Assembly (NCBI GenBank): GCA_937927885.1
Contig: CALEZJ010000042.1
Span: 1 to 6,812, forward strand
Origin: an uncultured Paracoccaceae bacterium
Lineage (GTDB): Bacteria > Pseudomonadota > Alphaproteobacteria > Rhodobacterales > Rhodobacteraceae
Reading direction: 5' to 3'
DNA: 6,812 nucleotides
Both the position numbers and the translations under genes were made by a program. Below the pieces are notes generated by a model. The model made no database searches and was not told the origin of the DNA. It saw only the letters and a list, made by a program, of their open reading frames with translations. Below are positions 1 to 4,918 of the stretch, in pieces. Position 1 is the stretch's first letter; every line of letters begins with the position of its first letter.

Positions 1-15
1 GCCACGATCAGTCAT
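1..15 (-). CDS. Possible start of a further operon gene (partial, window edge)
   Basis: An ATG at 15 on the minus strand opens a frame (M-T-D-R-G) that runs off the left edge. It lies about 70 bases downstream of the creatininase-family stop, in the same direction. A purine-rich GGGGG tract sits about 11 bases upstream and could serve as a weak ribosome binding site. Five codons cannot identify a family, so this is only a candidate third enzyme gene of the operon. It could equally be chance. Confidence 0.2.
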
Positions 16-85
16 AGCACGGGTCGCCCCCGCCCGTCGACAGCCCGCAGGCCCAACGCCTGCGACGGCCGTCCGTTCCGCCTGG

Positions 86-844
86 TCAAGCCTTTGACCT
101 GAAATCGGAAACCAGCAGATCGGCGATCGCGCCGAGGCATTGCAGTCCGATCGCGGAGCTTGCCCCCCGTGCATCGCCGAGGATGCCGTTCGGGCTGACA
201 GATCGCAGGCCATCGCGCCACATCACCTCAAGCTCTGCCCTGGTCATGAGGCCGATCCGCCCGGCCTCGATACGGCTGACGCGCACCGCCTCCGGCCTTA
301 TCGCCAACAGGATCGAGGTTTCCGCGATATCCGCGTGGCCGCCAACGCTTTCTGGCTTTCCACCCGCCCGCGCGACGGCGCGGCTCCAGCCGTCCAGCCA
401 GGCGGTCGAGTCGGTAAAGGCCTCGACCCGGCACCCGGGGACCGCAGACCTCAACCCGGCCAGCGCGCCCTCCAACACCGGAAAGTTGCCGATATGCCCG
501 GAGAAGAACAGGATTACCCGGATGCCATGCTGCGCGAGGCTGGTGCAGTAATCCCTGCAGATCGCCACGAAGGTCGCCTCGGACAGCGAGATCGTGCCGC
601 TGAATGCCAGATGATGCCGCGAGCACCCGACCGCGATGGTCGGCGCGATGAACGCCCCGCCAAGGCCCGCGGCGACCATCGGCGCCAGGGCCTCGGCATG
701 GTCGGCATCCATCCTGAGGGCCATGTGCGGCCCGTGCTGCTCGACTGCGCCGCAGGGCACGATGACCCGGGTACAGCCGGCGCGGATGGCCTCGGCGATC
801 TCGGGCGAGGTCATGCGTTCCAGATGGTGGACGGTTCCTGCCAT
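86..844 (-). CDS. Creatininase-family metal-dependent amidohydrolase
   Basis: This 252-residue protein has the usual length of the creatininase family, which are cytoplasmic metal enzymes that open cyclic amides or hydrolyse related C-N bonds. Visible motifs, in order, are GAVEQHGPHM with E35 and H37, the MDAD acidic pair at 45-48, SRHH at 76-79, SGHIGN at 115-120 with H117, and HADIAETS at 170-177 with E175. These are the expected metal ligands. True creatininase has GHYEN at the fourth motif with a glutamate ligand. Here it is GHIGN, like the wider family (MftE, formamide deformylases), so creatinine is probably not the substrate. The ATG lies 3 bases after the enoyl-CoA hydratase stop, with AGGGG about 8 bases upstream inside that gene's end, so the two are probably translated together. 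Family is confident; substrate is unknown. Confidence 0.88.
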   Translation of the reverse strand: MAGTVHHLERMTSPEIAEAIRAGCTRVIVPCGAVEQHGPHMALRMDADHAEALAPMVAAGLGGAFIAPTIAVGCSRHHLAFSGTISLSEATFVAICRDYCTSLAQHGIRVILFFSGHIGNFPVLEGALAGLRSAVPGCRVEAFTDSTAWLDGWSRAVARAGGKPESVGGHADIAETSILLAIRPEAVRVSRIEAGRIGLMTRAELEVMWRDGLRSVSPNGILGDARGASSAIGLQCLGAIADLLVSDFRSKA

Positions 845-847
845 GGC

Positions 848-1621
848 CTAGCCCCTGTCCTTCGTCAGAAACCGTCGCCGCGCCTCGACGGCGAAGGGAC
901 GCGAAAGGATCTTGTGAAACTCGGTCAGTGTCATGGCACGCATCGCGGCCTCGTCGGTCGCCTCGGCGGTCCCGACGGCGCGCTTCATGATGCCGAGGAC
1001 GAGAGGGTCCCTGTCCGCAAGTGCCGCCGCAGCCTCTGTCGCTTGGGCAAGAACCTCGGCATCGGGCACCACCCGGCTGACGAGGCCCATGGCGAGAGCC
1101 TCCCGGGCGGGCAGGAAGCGTCCGCTGGACAGCAGATCGAAGGCGCCCCGCCGACCCAAGATGCCGACCGCCCGGCGGATACCCATAATTGCCGGCATCA
1201 GGCCGTGCCGGATTTCGGGAAAGCCGAATTGCGCGCCCTCGCCCGCGACGACGACATCGCCCATCAACGTCAGTTCAAGCCCGCCACCGGCCGCATAGCC
1301 GCGAACAGCCACGACAATCGCGGACGGATACCCCGCCAGCGTCACCAGCATGTCATGGAACCGTCCCATGCGGCGCAGGGCATGGTCTGCGTCTGTCCCG
1401 TCGAGTTCGCGGATATCGCCCCCAGCAGAAAAGAAACGCTCTCCCTCGGCCGCCAGCAGAAGGACTGGCGGCTCCTCGCGCTGCGAGAGGGTGCGGACAA
1501 TGCGGGTGATCGTCTCGATCAGGTCGCTGTCCAGTGCGTTGGCCGGCGGTCGGTCCAGCGTCAGTCGGCAAAGGCGACCGTCGGGGTTCTGGACCTGCAG
1601 GAAGGGAGAGGGCTTTGTCAT
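848..1621 (-). CDS. Enoyl-CoA hydratase/isomerase (crotonase family)
   Basis: This 257-residue crotonase-fold enzyme would be a soluble CoA-ester enzyme. The oxyanion-hole segment FSAGGD lies at 64-69 (A66). The second oxyanion and helix segment, YAAGGGLEL, lies at 109-117. Both glutamates that in rat crotonase add water across the double bond appear to be kept: E116 in GGGLEL and E136 in FGFPEI. This favours hydratase (or closely related lyase) chemistry over a decayed paralogue. The RLTLDRPPANAL start and the C-terminal helices are complete. It begins 18 bases after the Lrp-family stop and ends 3 bases before the creatininase-family start, so it is the middle gene of a three-gene operon. 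The ribosome site (GGGA, about 14 bases upstream) is weak. The acyl-CoA substrate cannot be read from sequence. Confidence 0.92.
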   Translation of the reverse strand: MTKPSPFLQVQNPDGRLCRLTLDRPPANALDSDLIETITRIVRTLSQREEPPVLLLAAEGERFFSAGGDIRELDGTDADHALRRMGRFHDMLVTLAGYPSAIVVAVRGYAAGGGLELTLMGDVVVAGEGAQFGFPEIRHGLMPAIMGIRRAVGILGRRGAFDLLSSGRFLPAREALAMGLVSRVVPDAEVLAQATEAAAALADRDPLVLGIMKRAVGTAEATDEAAMRAMTLTEFHKILSRPFAVEARRRFLTKDRG

Positions 1622-1639
1622 GGCGCTGAGAAGTCCCGG

Positions 1640-2161
1640 TCAGTAGGCCGCGCGCGGAAAGGCGTCTGTCACCATCGTCAGGTCGGCCCTGGTGCGGTGG
1701 ATCGGCAGCGCCGTCTTGTGGCGCTGCTTGCGCAAGACGATGTCGGTCTTCACCTGCACGACCCCCTCGATGCGCGAGATGCGGGTGGTGGCGAAACGCT
1801 CCAGTTCGTCAATATCGCGCATCATCACGCGCAGCACATAGTCGAAGTCGGACATCAGGTAGAGTTCCATCACTTCGTCCATGTCGCTGACCATGGCGGC
1901 AAAGCGTTCGACCACATCGGTATTGTGCCGCGACAGGCGGACCCGGACAAAGGCATTGACGCTGAGCCCCAGCGCCTGAGGGTTGAGAAGCGCGACACGC
2001 CGCTCGATCACGCCGTTCTGTTCCAGAAACTTGACCCGGGACAGACAGGGCGAGGGAGACAGGTGGATACGCGAGGCAAGCTCGACATTGGTGAGCGACG
2101 CGTCCTGCTGAAGCTGGTTCAGAATCCGGATATTGGTGGCATCCAGTGGCACAGCGGTCAT
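1640..2161 (-). CDS. Lrp/AsnC-family transcriptional regulator
   Basis: This 173-residue regulator has an N-terminal winged helix-turn-helix (about 5-58, with LDATNIRILNQLQQDASLTN and a recognition helix around SPSPCLSRVKFLEQNG). A RAM ligand-sensing domain follows (about 66-145, including MELYLMSDFDYVLRV and the GVVQVKTD strand). Family members bind DNA as dimers or octamers and respond to amino acids or other small metabolites. I chose the ATG at 2161 because GGGGAG lies 8 bases upstream and the HTH starts right after it. The open frame extends to 2464, but that extension has no family similarity. About 20 residues follow the usual ALPI end. It is the first gene of the minus-strand operon, so it probably controls itself and the two enzymes behind it. 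Its effector may be a substrate of that pathway. Confidence 0.92.
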   Translation of the reverse strand: MTAVPLDATNIRILNQLQQDASLTNVELASRIHLSPSPCLSRVKFLEQNGVIERRVALLNPQALGLSVNAFVRVRLSRHNTDVVERFAAMVSDMDEVMELYLMSDFDYVLRVMMRDIDELERFATTRISRIEGVVQVKTDIVLRKQRHKTALPIHRTRADLTMVTDAFPRAAY

Positions 2162-2169
2162 GGCGTCAT

Positions 2170-2175
2170 CTCCCC
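2170..2175 (-). promoter_or_regulatory. Ribosome binding site deciding the Lrp start
   Basis: GGGGAG on the minus strand lies 8 bases before the ATG at 2161. No comparable site supports the upstream starts of the same open frame, so this site fixes the short 173-residue reading of the Lrp-family gene. Confidence 0.6.
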
Positions 2176-2207
2176 GTTGTTGTTGCCGTCCCGGCCCCGT
2201 TCCCGAG

Positions 2208-2219
2208 CCCGGTACCGGG
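2208..2219. repeat. Perfect 12-bp palindrome CCCGGTACCGGG
   Basis: CCCGGTACCGGG reads identically on both strands and lies 46 bases upstream of the Lrp-family start, in its probable leader. It could be a regulator site. In GC-rich DNA a palindrome this short may also be chance. Confidence 0.35.
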
Positions 2220-2299
2220 ATGTGGGGAGTTGTCGTCCGGCGTGTCGGGAAAATGTAGCATTGAAGATGTCGGAATGGATTAGGCCAACTCTGACAAAA

Positions 2300-2340
2300 A
2301 AGTTCTAAAAACCGCCAAACTCGCTTGCCCCTGGTTGGCG
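2300..2340 (-). terminator. Terminator-like hairpin with T runs, minus strand
   Basis: On the minus strand CGCCAA (2340-2335) can pair with TTGGCG (2318-2313) across a 16-base loop. It is followed at once by GTTTTT and, a little further, by a run of six T. The stem is perfect but short and the loop is large, so it would be a modest intrinsic terminator. It lies about 150 bases upstream of the Lrp start. It could end transcription from an earlier upstream gene (see the remnant at 2324-2534) or attenuate a long Lrp leader. Confidence 0.4.
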
Positions 2341-2534
2341 CAGTCAAGCGGTTCGCGCCCGAGGCAAGAGTGTCGCTTTCCGTCTGGCCACAGGCGACGC
2401 GGAAGAACCCGGATGTGCCGTTGGCGTCGACGATCACGGCGACCGCCCCCCCTGTGGCAACCAAGACCCGAGACGAGCGTCAAACCGGACGCGAAGAATG
2501 CGACGAGCGCGACGGCGGGATATCCATGGGGAAA
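2324..2534 (-). pseudogene. Possible decayed fragment of a TauE/SafE-like permease
   Basis: On the minus strand one frame (about 2534-2460) encodes a hydrophobic stretch, AVALVAFFASGLTLVSGLG. It resembles the first membrane segment of TauE/SafE exporters, which usually continues SGFGLGT. That frame then turns into arginine-rich nonsense at a run of seven G (plus-strand C run 2446-2452). The next frame continues with GGAVAVIVDANGTSGFFRVA, which loosely recalls the following conserved stretch of that family. No start, ribosome site or full-length frame remains. The reading is by eye from one good and one weak match. It would explain why this gap is unusually long, but GC-rich noise could also give a hydrophobic patch. 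Confidence 0.28.
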
Positions 2535-2554
2535 GTGCCTTGGCGCCTGCGGGA

Positions 2555-2582
2555 TTGACCCGAAAGACAGGACATGCATTAT
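2555..2582 (+). promoter_or_regulatory. Candidate sigma70-type promoter of PadR-chrA
   Basis: TTGACC (2555-2560, 5 of 6 to TTGACA) is followed after 16 bases by CATTAT (2577-2582, 4 of 6 to TATAAT). The start of transcription would fall near 2589-2590, about 27 bases before the PadR ATG. The -10 element overlaps the left arm of the inverted repeat at 2579-2595, the arrangement expected for repression. Confidence 0.5.
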
Positions 2583-2595
2583 CGGATTTCGATAA
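2579..2595. promoter_or_regulatory. Inverted repeat, candidate PadR operator
   Basis: TTATCG (2579-2584) and CGATAA (2590-2595) form a perfect 6-bp inverted repeat around a 5-base centre (GATTT). It covers the -10 element and probable transcription start and lies 21 bases before the PadR ATG. PadR proteins are dimeric winged-helix repressors that commonly bind palindromes in their own promoter, so autoregulation is the simplest reading. The assignment rests on position and symmetry only. Confidence 0.5.
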
Positions 2596-2616
2596 CGAAA
2601 GCAGACAGTAACCGAC

Positions 2617-2931
2617 ATGCCTGAACGCATGGAACATCATGATCTTCTGTCCGGGTTGGTGCGACTGCACATCCTGCATCATGCGGGACAGCACCCGGTC
2701 TATGGACAGTGGATGATCGACGAGCTGGCGCGGCACGGCTACCGCCTGTCGCCGGGCACGCTCTATCCGATGCTCTCGAAGATGGAGCGGGACGGCTATC
2801 TGACCTGCCAGACCGAGCGTGACGGGCGCACGTCACGAAAATTCTACACGATCACCGATAAAGGGCGGGAGGGTCTGGCGTTGGCGCGGGTCCGGCTGCG
2901 CGAGCTCAAGGGGAAGGACCCGGAGGAATGA
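2617..2931 (+). CDS. PadR-family transcriptional regulator
   Basis: This 104-residue protein is a PadR winged-helix regulator of the short type that lacks the long C-terminal dimerisation domain. Family landmarks are HHDLLSGLVRLHILHH (7-22), PVYGQWMIDEL (27-37), the recognition segment LSPGTLYPMLSKMERDGYL (44-62), and the wing RDGRTSRKFYTITDKGREGL (68-87). It ends in a charged helix. The ATG at 2617 is used; the internal ATG at 2629 would remove the start of helix 1. The ribosome site is poor (only a purine-rich AAAGCAGACAG). Its stop overlaps the chrA start (ATGA), so the two are co-transcribed and probably translationally coupled. It most likely represses the operon and is released by a chromate-related signal; that ligand is inferred. 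Confidence 0.93.
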   Translation: MPERMEHHDLLSGLVRLHILHHAGQHPVYGQWMIDELARHGYRLSPGTLYPMLSKMERDGYLTCQTERDGRTSRKFYTITDKGREGLALARVRLRELKGKDPEE

Positions 2932-4145
2932 CGGATCAGACGCACGAGACCGGGCTGCGGCCCGCAGCAGGCACGCCGGGCGAGGTCTTCACCACGTTCC
3001 TGAAGCTGGGCCTGACGTCCTTTGGCGGGCCGATCGCGCATCTGGGCTACTTCCGCGAGGAACTGGTCAATCGGCGCAAGTGGCTGTCCGATCACGCCTA
3101 TGCCGATCTTGTGGCGCTGTGTCAGTTCCTGCCCGGTCCGGCCTCCAGCCAGGTGGGCTTTGCGCTCGGGCTGATGCGTGCGGGTTGGCTGGGGGCGCTG
3201 GCGGCCTTCACCGCCTTCACCCTGCCCTCGGCGCTGGTCCTGCTGGTCTTTGCCATGACGGCGGCCAGCATCGCGGGACCGATCGGCACCGGTGCCCTGC
3301 ATGGGTTGAAGATCGTCGCAGTCGCGATTGTCGCGCAGGCGGTCTGGGGCATGGCCAAGACCCTGTGCCCGGACAAGGAACGCGCCGGGATAGCAGTCGT
3401 CGCTGCGGCGATGCTTGCCTTTCTGCCGGGCGCCATCGGGATGGTCGGCGCGATCATCGTCGGCGCGGCGCTTGGCCTTGCCCTTGGTCGCGGCACGGGC
3501 GCGCCCATCGGCGGGCACATCGCCATGCCGGTGACGCGCGGCGTCGCGGGCGTGGCGCTGTTGGTCTTCGTCGTGCTGCTCGTCCTTCTGCCGCTGCTCG
3601 CGGGGCAAGGTCAGGCGCTGGCGGTGTTCGACAGCTTCTACCGCGCGGGCGCGCTGGTCTTTGGCGGCGGCCATGTCGTGCTGCCGCTTCTGGAGGCCGA
3701 GGTGGTGCAGCCCGGTTGGGTCAGCCCGGATGCCTTCCTCGCCGGTTACGGCGCGGCGCAGGCGGTGCCGGGGCCTTTGTTCACCTTTGCCGCCTATCTG
3801 GGTGCCGTCCTCGGACCCGAACCGAATGGCATAACGGGTTCCGTGATCGCCCTTCTCGCGGTCTTCCTGCCCGGGTTCCTGATCCTGATCGGCGTCCTGC
3901 CCTACTGGGATCAGTTCCGGTCGATGGCGCGGGCGCAATCGCTGATGCAGGGCGCGAATGCCGCCGTTGTGGGCATTCTGGGCGCCGCGCTCTATTCGCC
4001 GGTCTTCACCAGCGCGATTGGTGACATGCGGGACTTTACCTTGGCCTTGGCCTGCTTCGTGTTGTTGATGGCGTGGAAGATGCCGCCCTGGGGTGTGGTG
4101 GTCGTGGCGGCGCTCGGCGGGGTCGGGCTGGCACTTTTCGGGTGA
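2928..4145 (+). CDS. chrA: Chromate efflux transporter (CHR family, two-domain)
   Basis: This 405-residue inner-membrane protein has the length and duplicated form of the long CHR family, which exports chromate and so lowers Cr(VI) toxicity. The N-terminal half carries TSFGGPIAHLGYFREELV (about 30-47) and CQFLPGPASSQVGFALG (65-81). The C-terminal half repeats the pattern as VFGGGHVVLPLLEAEVV (244-260) and AQAVPGPLFTFAAYLG (277-292). About ten or more hydrophobic segments lie between. The start at 2928 overlaps the PadR stop by 4 bases, with AAGGA at 2914-2918 and GGAGG just before the ATG. An intrinsic terminator follows directly. No frameshift or lost motif is seen. Sulfate-like or other oxyanion transport is possible in this family, but chromate is the standard assignment. 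Confidence 0.95.
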   Translation: MTDQTHETGLRPAAGTPGEVFTTFLKLGLTSFGGPIAHLGYFREELVNRRKWLSDHAYADLVALCQFLPGPASSQVGFALGLMRAGWLGALAAFTAFTLPSALVLLVFAMTAASIAGPIGTGALHGLKIVAVAIVAQAVWGMAKTLCPDKERAGIAVVAAAMLAFLPGAIGMVGAIIVGAALGLALGRGTGAPIGGHIAMPVTRGVAGVALLVFVVLLVLLPLLAGQGQALAVFDSFYRAGALVFGGGHVVLPLLEAEVVQPGWVSPDAFLAGYGAAQAVPGPLFTFAAYLGAVLGPEPNGITGSVIALLAVFLPGFLILIGVLPYWDQFRSMARAQSLMQGANAAVVGILGAALYSPVFTSAIGDMRDFTLALACFVLLMAWKMPPWGVVVVAALGGVGLALFG

Positions 4146-4189
4146 TGATCGGCGTTTACCGATTTTTCCTGGAGTTGGTCCGCCGATCA
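4146..4189. repeat. 9-bp perfect inverted repeat after chrA
   Basis: TGATCGGCG (4146-4154) is repeated as its reverse complement CGCCGATCA (4181-4189), 26 bases later. The left arm begins at the first base after the chrA stop and contains the left arm of the shorter terminator hairpin at 4148-4163. The two pairings therefore exclude each other. The long form would be a weaker, wide-loop structure without its own T run. Confidence 0.6.
4148..4167 (+). terminator. Intrinsic terminator of chrA
   Basis: ATCGG (4148-4152) pairs with CCGAT (4159-4163) across a 6-base loop (CGTTTA), with a further G-T pair possible below it. It is followed by T to 4167, a run of five T counting the last stem base. 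It starts two bases after the chrA stop. The stem is short, so termination may be incomplete. Confidence 0.55.
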
Positions 4190-4275
4190 CTTGGCCACGA
4201 ACTGGCCTCGACATGGGGCGGATGCATGTCAAACCAAGCCTTGACTTCAGCCAAGCACGGCCAATCCGGGCCTGT
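4190..4275. other. Gap between convergent operons
   Basis: The 86 bases between the chrA terminator region and the OsmC-like stop contain no gene. I see an inverted repeat GACATG (4210-4215) / CATGTC (4225-4230) with a 9-base spacer, and two copies of CCAAGC at 4234 and 4251. There is no T-run hairpin on the minus strand, so how the OsmC-side operon ends is unclear. Confidence 0.5.
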
Positions 4276-4677
4276 TTACTCCCTGCGGCGCAGGGTGCCG
4301 TCCAGCGGCACGGCCGCCGACAGCGTGTTCGAGATGGTGCCGTATTTCAGCACGTTGCGGTGCAAGAGGTCCAGACGCGGGTCGGTCTCGGCACTGTCCA
4401 CGACGATCTCGTAGCGGATCAGCGTCAGCTTCGGTGGTGCATCCTGGCGCACGGCCTCCAGCCGGACCTCGGCCCCGTCGATCTGGAAATGCAGCATCGG
4501 CGTCACCCGCTCGATCCCCTTCAACATGCAGGCGGCCAGCGCGGCCAGCAGCAGTTCCACCGGGTTCATCGCATCGCGCCGCCCGGCCAGATCGGTGTCG
4601 AGCGTGACTTCGGCCTCTTTCGCCACGGCGAGGCTTCCATGGGCATCGATGCGGCGGGCGTGGACGCGGTATTCCAT
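4276..4677 (-). CDS. OsmC-like protein lacking the second cysteine
   Basis: This 133-residue protein has the length and order of the OsmC/Ohr family, cytoplasmic dimers that reduce organic hydroperoxides using two cysteines. The central helix DAMNPVELLLAALAACMLKG (35-54) carries the peroxidatic-type C50. The C-terminal strand reads LKYGTISNTLS (110-120), where most OsmC members have KYCPVSNTL. The second cysteine is thus glycine (G113). Such one-cysteine members cannot form the usual intramolecular disulfide, so they may use another thiol partner or do something other than peroxide reduction. The ATG shares one base with the stop of the thioredoxin-like gene (TGATG), so the pair is translationally coupled. 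It is the last gene of the arsR operon. Family is confident; activity is open. Confidence 0.88.
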   Translation of the reverse strand: MEYRVHARRIDAHGSLAVAKEAEVTLDTDLAGRRDAMNPVELLLAALAACMLKGIERVTPMLHFQIDGAEVRLEAVRQDAPPKLTLIRYEIVVDSAETDPRLDLLHRNVLKYGTISNTLSAAVPLDGTLRRRE

Positions 4678-4904
4678 CAGATCAGCTTTCCGATTTCGTC
4701 CGCCGTCAGCACCTTGCCGGTCGAGACGACCTTTTCATCGATCACCAGCCCCGGCGTCGACATCACGCCATAGGCGGCGATTTCGGCAAAGTCGGTGACC
4801 TTGACGATCTCGGCCTGCTTACCGGCAGCCGCCGCAGCGGCCTTGGCATTCTCGCCCAGGGCCACGCATTTCTTGCAGCCCGAGCCGAGGATCTTGATGA
4901 TCAT
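4677..4904 (-). CDS. Small thioredoxin-fold redox-active disulfide protein
   Basis: This 75-residue protein is about two thirds the length of thioredoxin and matches the mini-thioredoxin family known as redox-active disulfide protein 2. It starts with the first strand MIIKILGSG, then the active site CKKC (C10, C13), an alanine-rich helix, and the cis-proline segment STPGLVID with P51. The short C-terminal helix is LTADEIGKLI. The start at 4904 is chosen because AAAGGA lies 7 bases upstream and the fold begins there. The same frame extends to 5195 only as the shadow of the permease gene. It begins 14 bases after the permease stop and ends overlapping the OsmC-like start. It may pass electrons to, or release metal(loid) thiolates for, the adjacent permease or OsmC-like protein; this is inferred from the gene order. 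Confidence 0.9.
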   Translation of the reverse strand: MIIKILGSGCKKCVALGENAKAAAAAAGKQAEIVKVTDFAEIAAYGVMSTPGLVIDEKVVSTGKVLTADEIGKLI

Positions 4905-4918
4905 GATGCGGTCCTTTC

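Larger units (their letters stand above)
2162..2616. other. Long divergent intergenic region
   Basis: This 455-base stretch separates the minus-strand Lrp operon from the plus-strand PadR-chrA operon and holds no intact gene. From left to right it has the Lrp ribosome site (2170-2175), a perfect palindrome (2208-2219), an AT-rich tract (about 2240-2312), a terminator-like hairpin (2300-2340), a possible gene remnant (2324-2534), and the PadR promoter with its overlapping inverted repeat (2555-2595). I could not pick a convincing promoter for the Lrp operon, although the AT-rich tract is the likeliest place. Confidence 0.7.

Noticed and set aside
17..40. Hairpin ACGGG/CCCGT after the creatininase-family gene as a terminator
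   Set aside because: The stem is only five pairs and no T run follows on the minus strand. A same-strand gene may start right after it.
140..2308. A 722-codon open frame on the plus strand, opposite the three-gene operon
   Set aside because: It is antisense to three genes with clear family motifs, is rich in Arg, His, Gly, Pro and Asp without any recognisable domain, and has no ribosome site. GC-rich coding DNA often leaves such a frame open.
2162..2464. N-terminal extension of the Lrp-family protein to 2464
   Set aside because: The extra 101 residues precede a complete Lrp HTH, have no Lrp similarity, and would start at a TTG without a good ribosome site. GGGGAG before the ATG at 2161 decides the short form.
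2819..4024. A 401-codon plus-strand open frame overlapping chrA in another frame
   Set aside because: It is an Arg/Gly/Ala-rich shadow of chrA, with no family features.
2844..4232. A 462-codon minus-strand open frame covering chrA
   Set aside because: It is antisense to an unmistakable two-domain ChrA, and its product is a low-complexity mix of Arg, Gln, Gly and Asp with no hydrophobic core.
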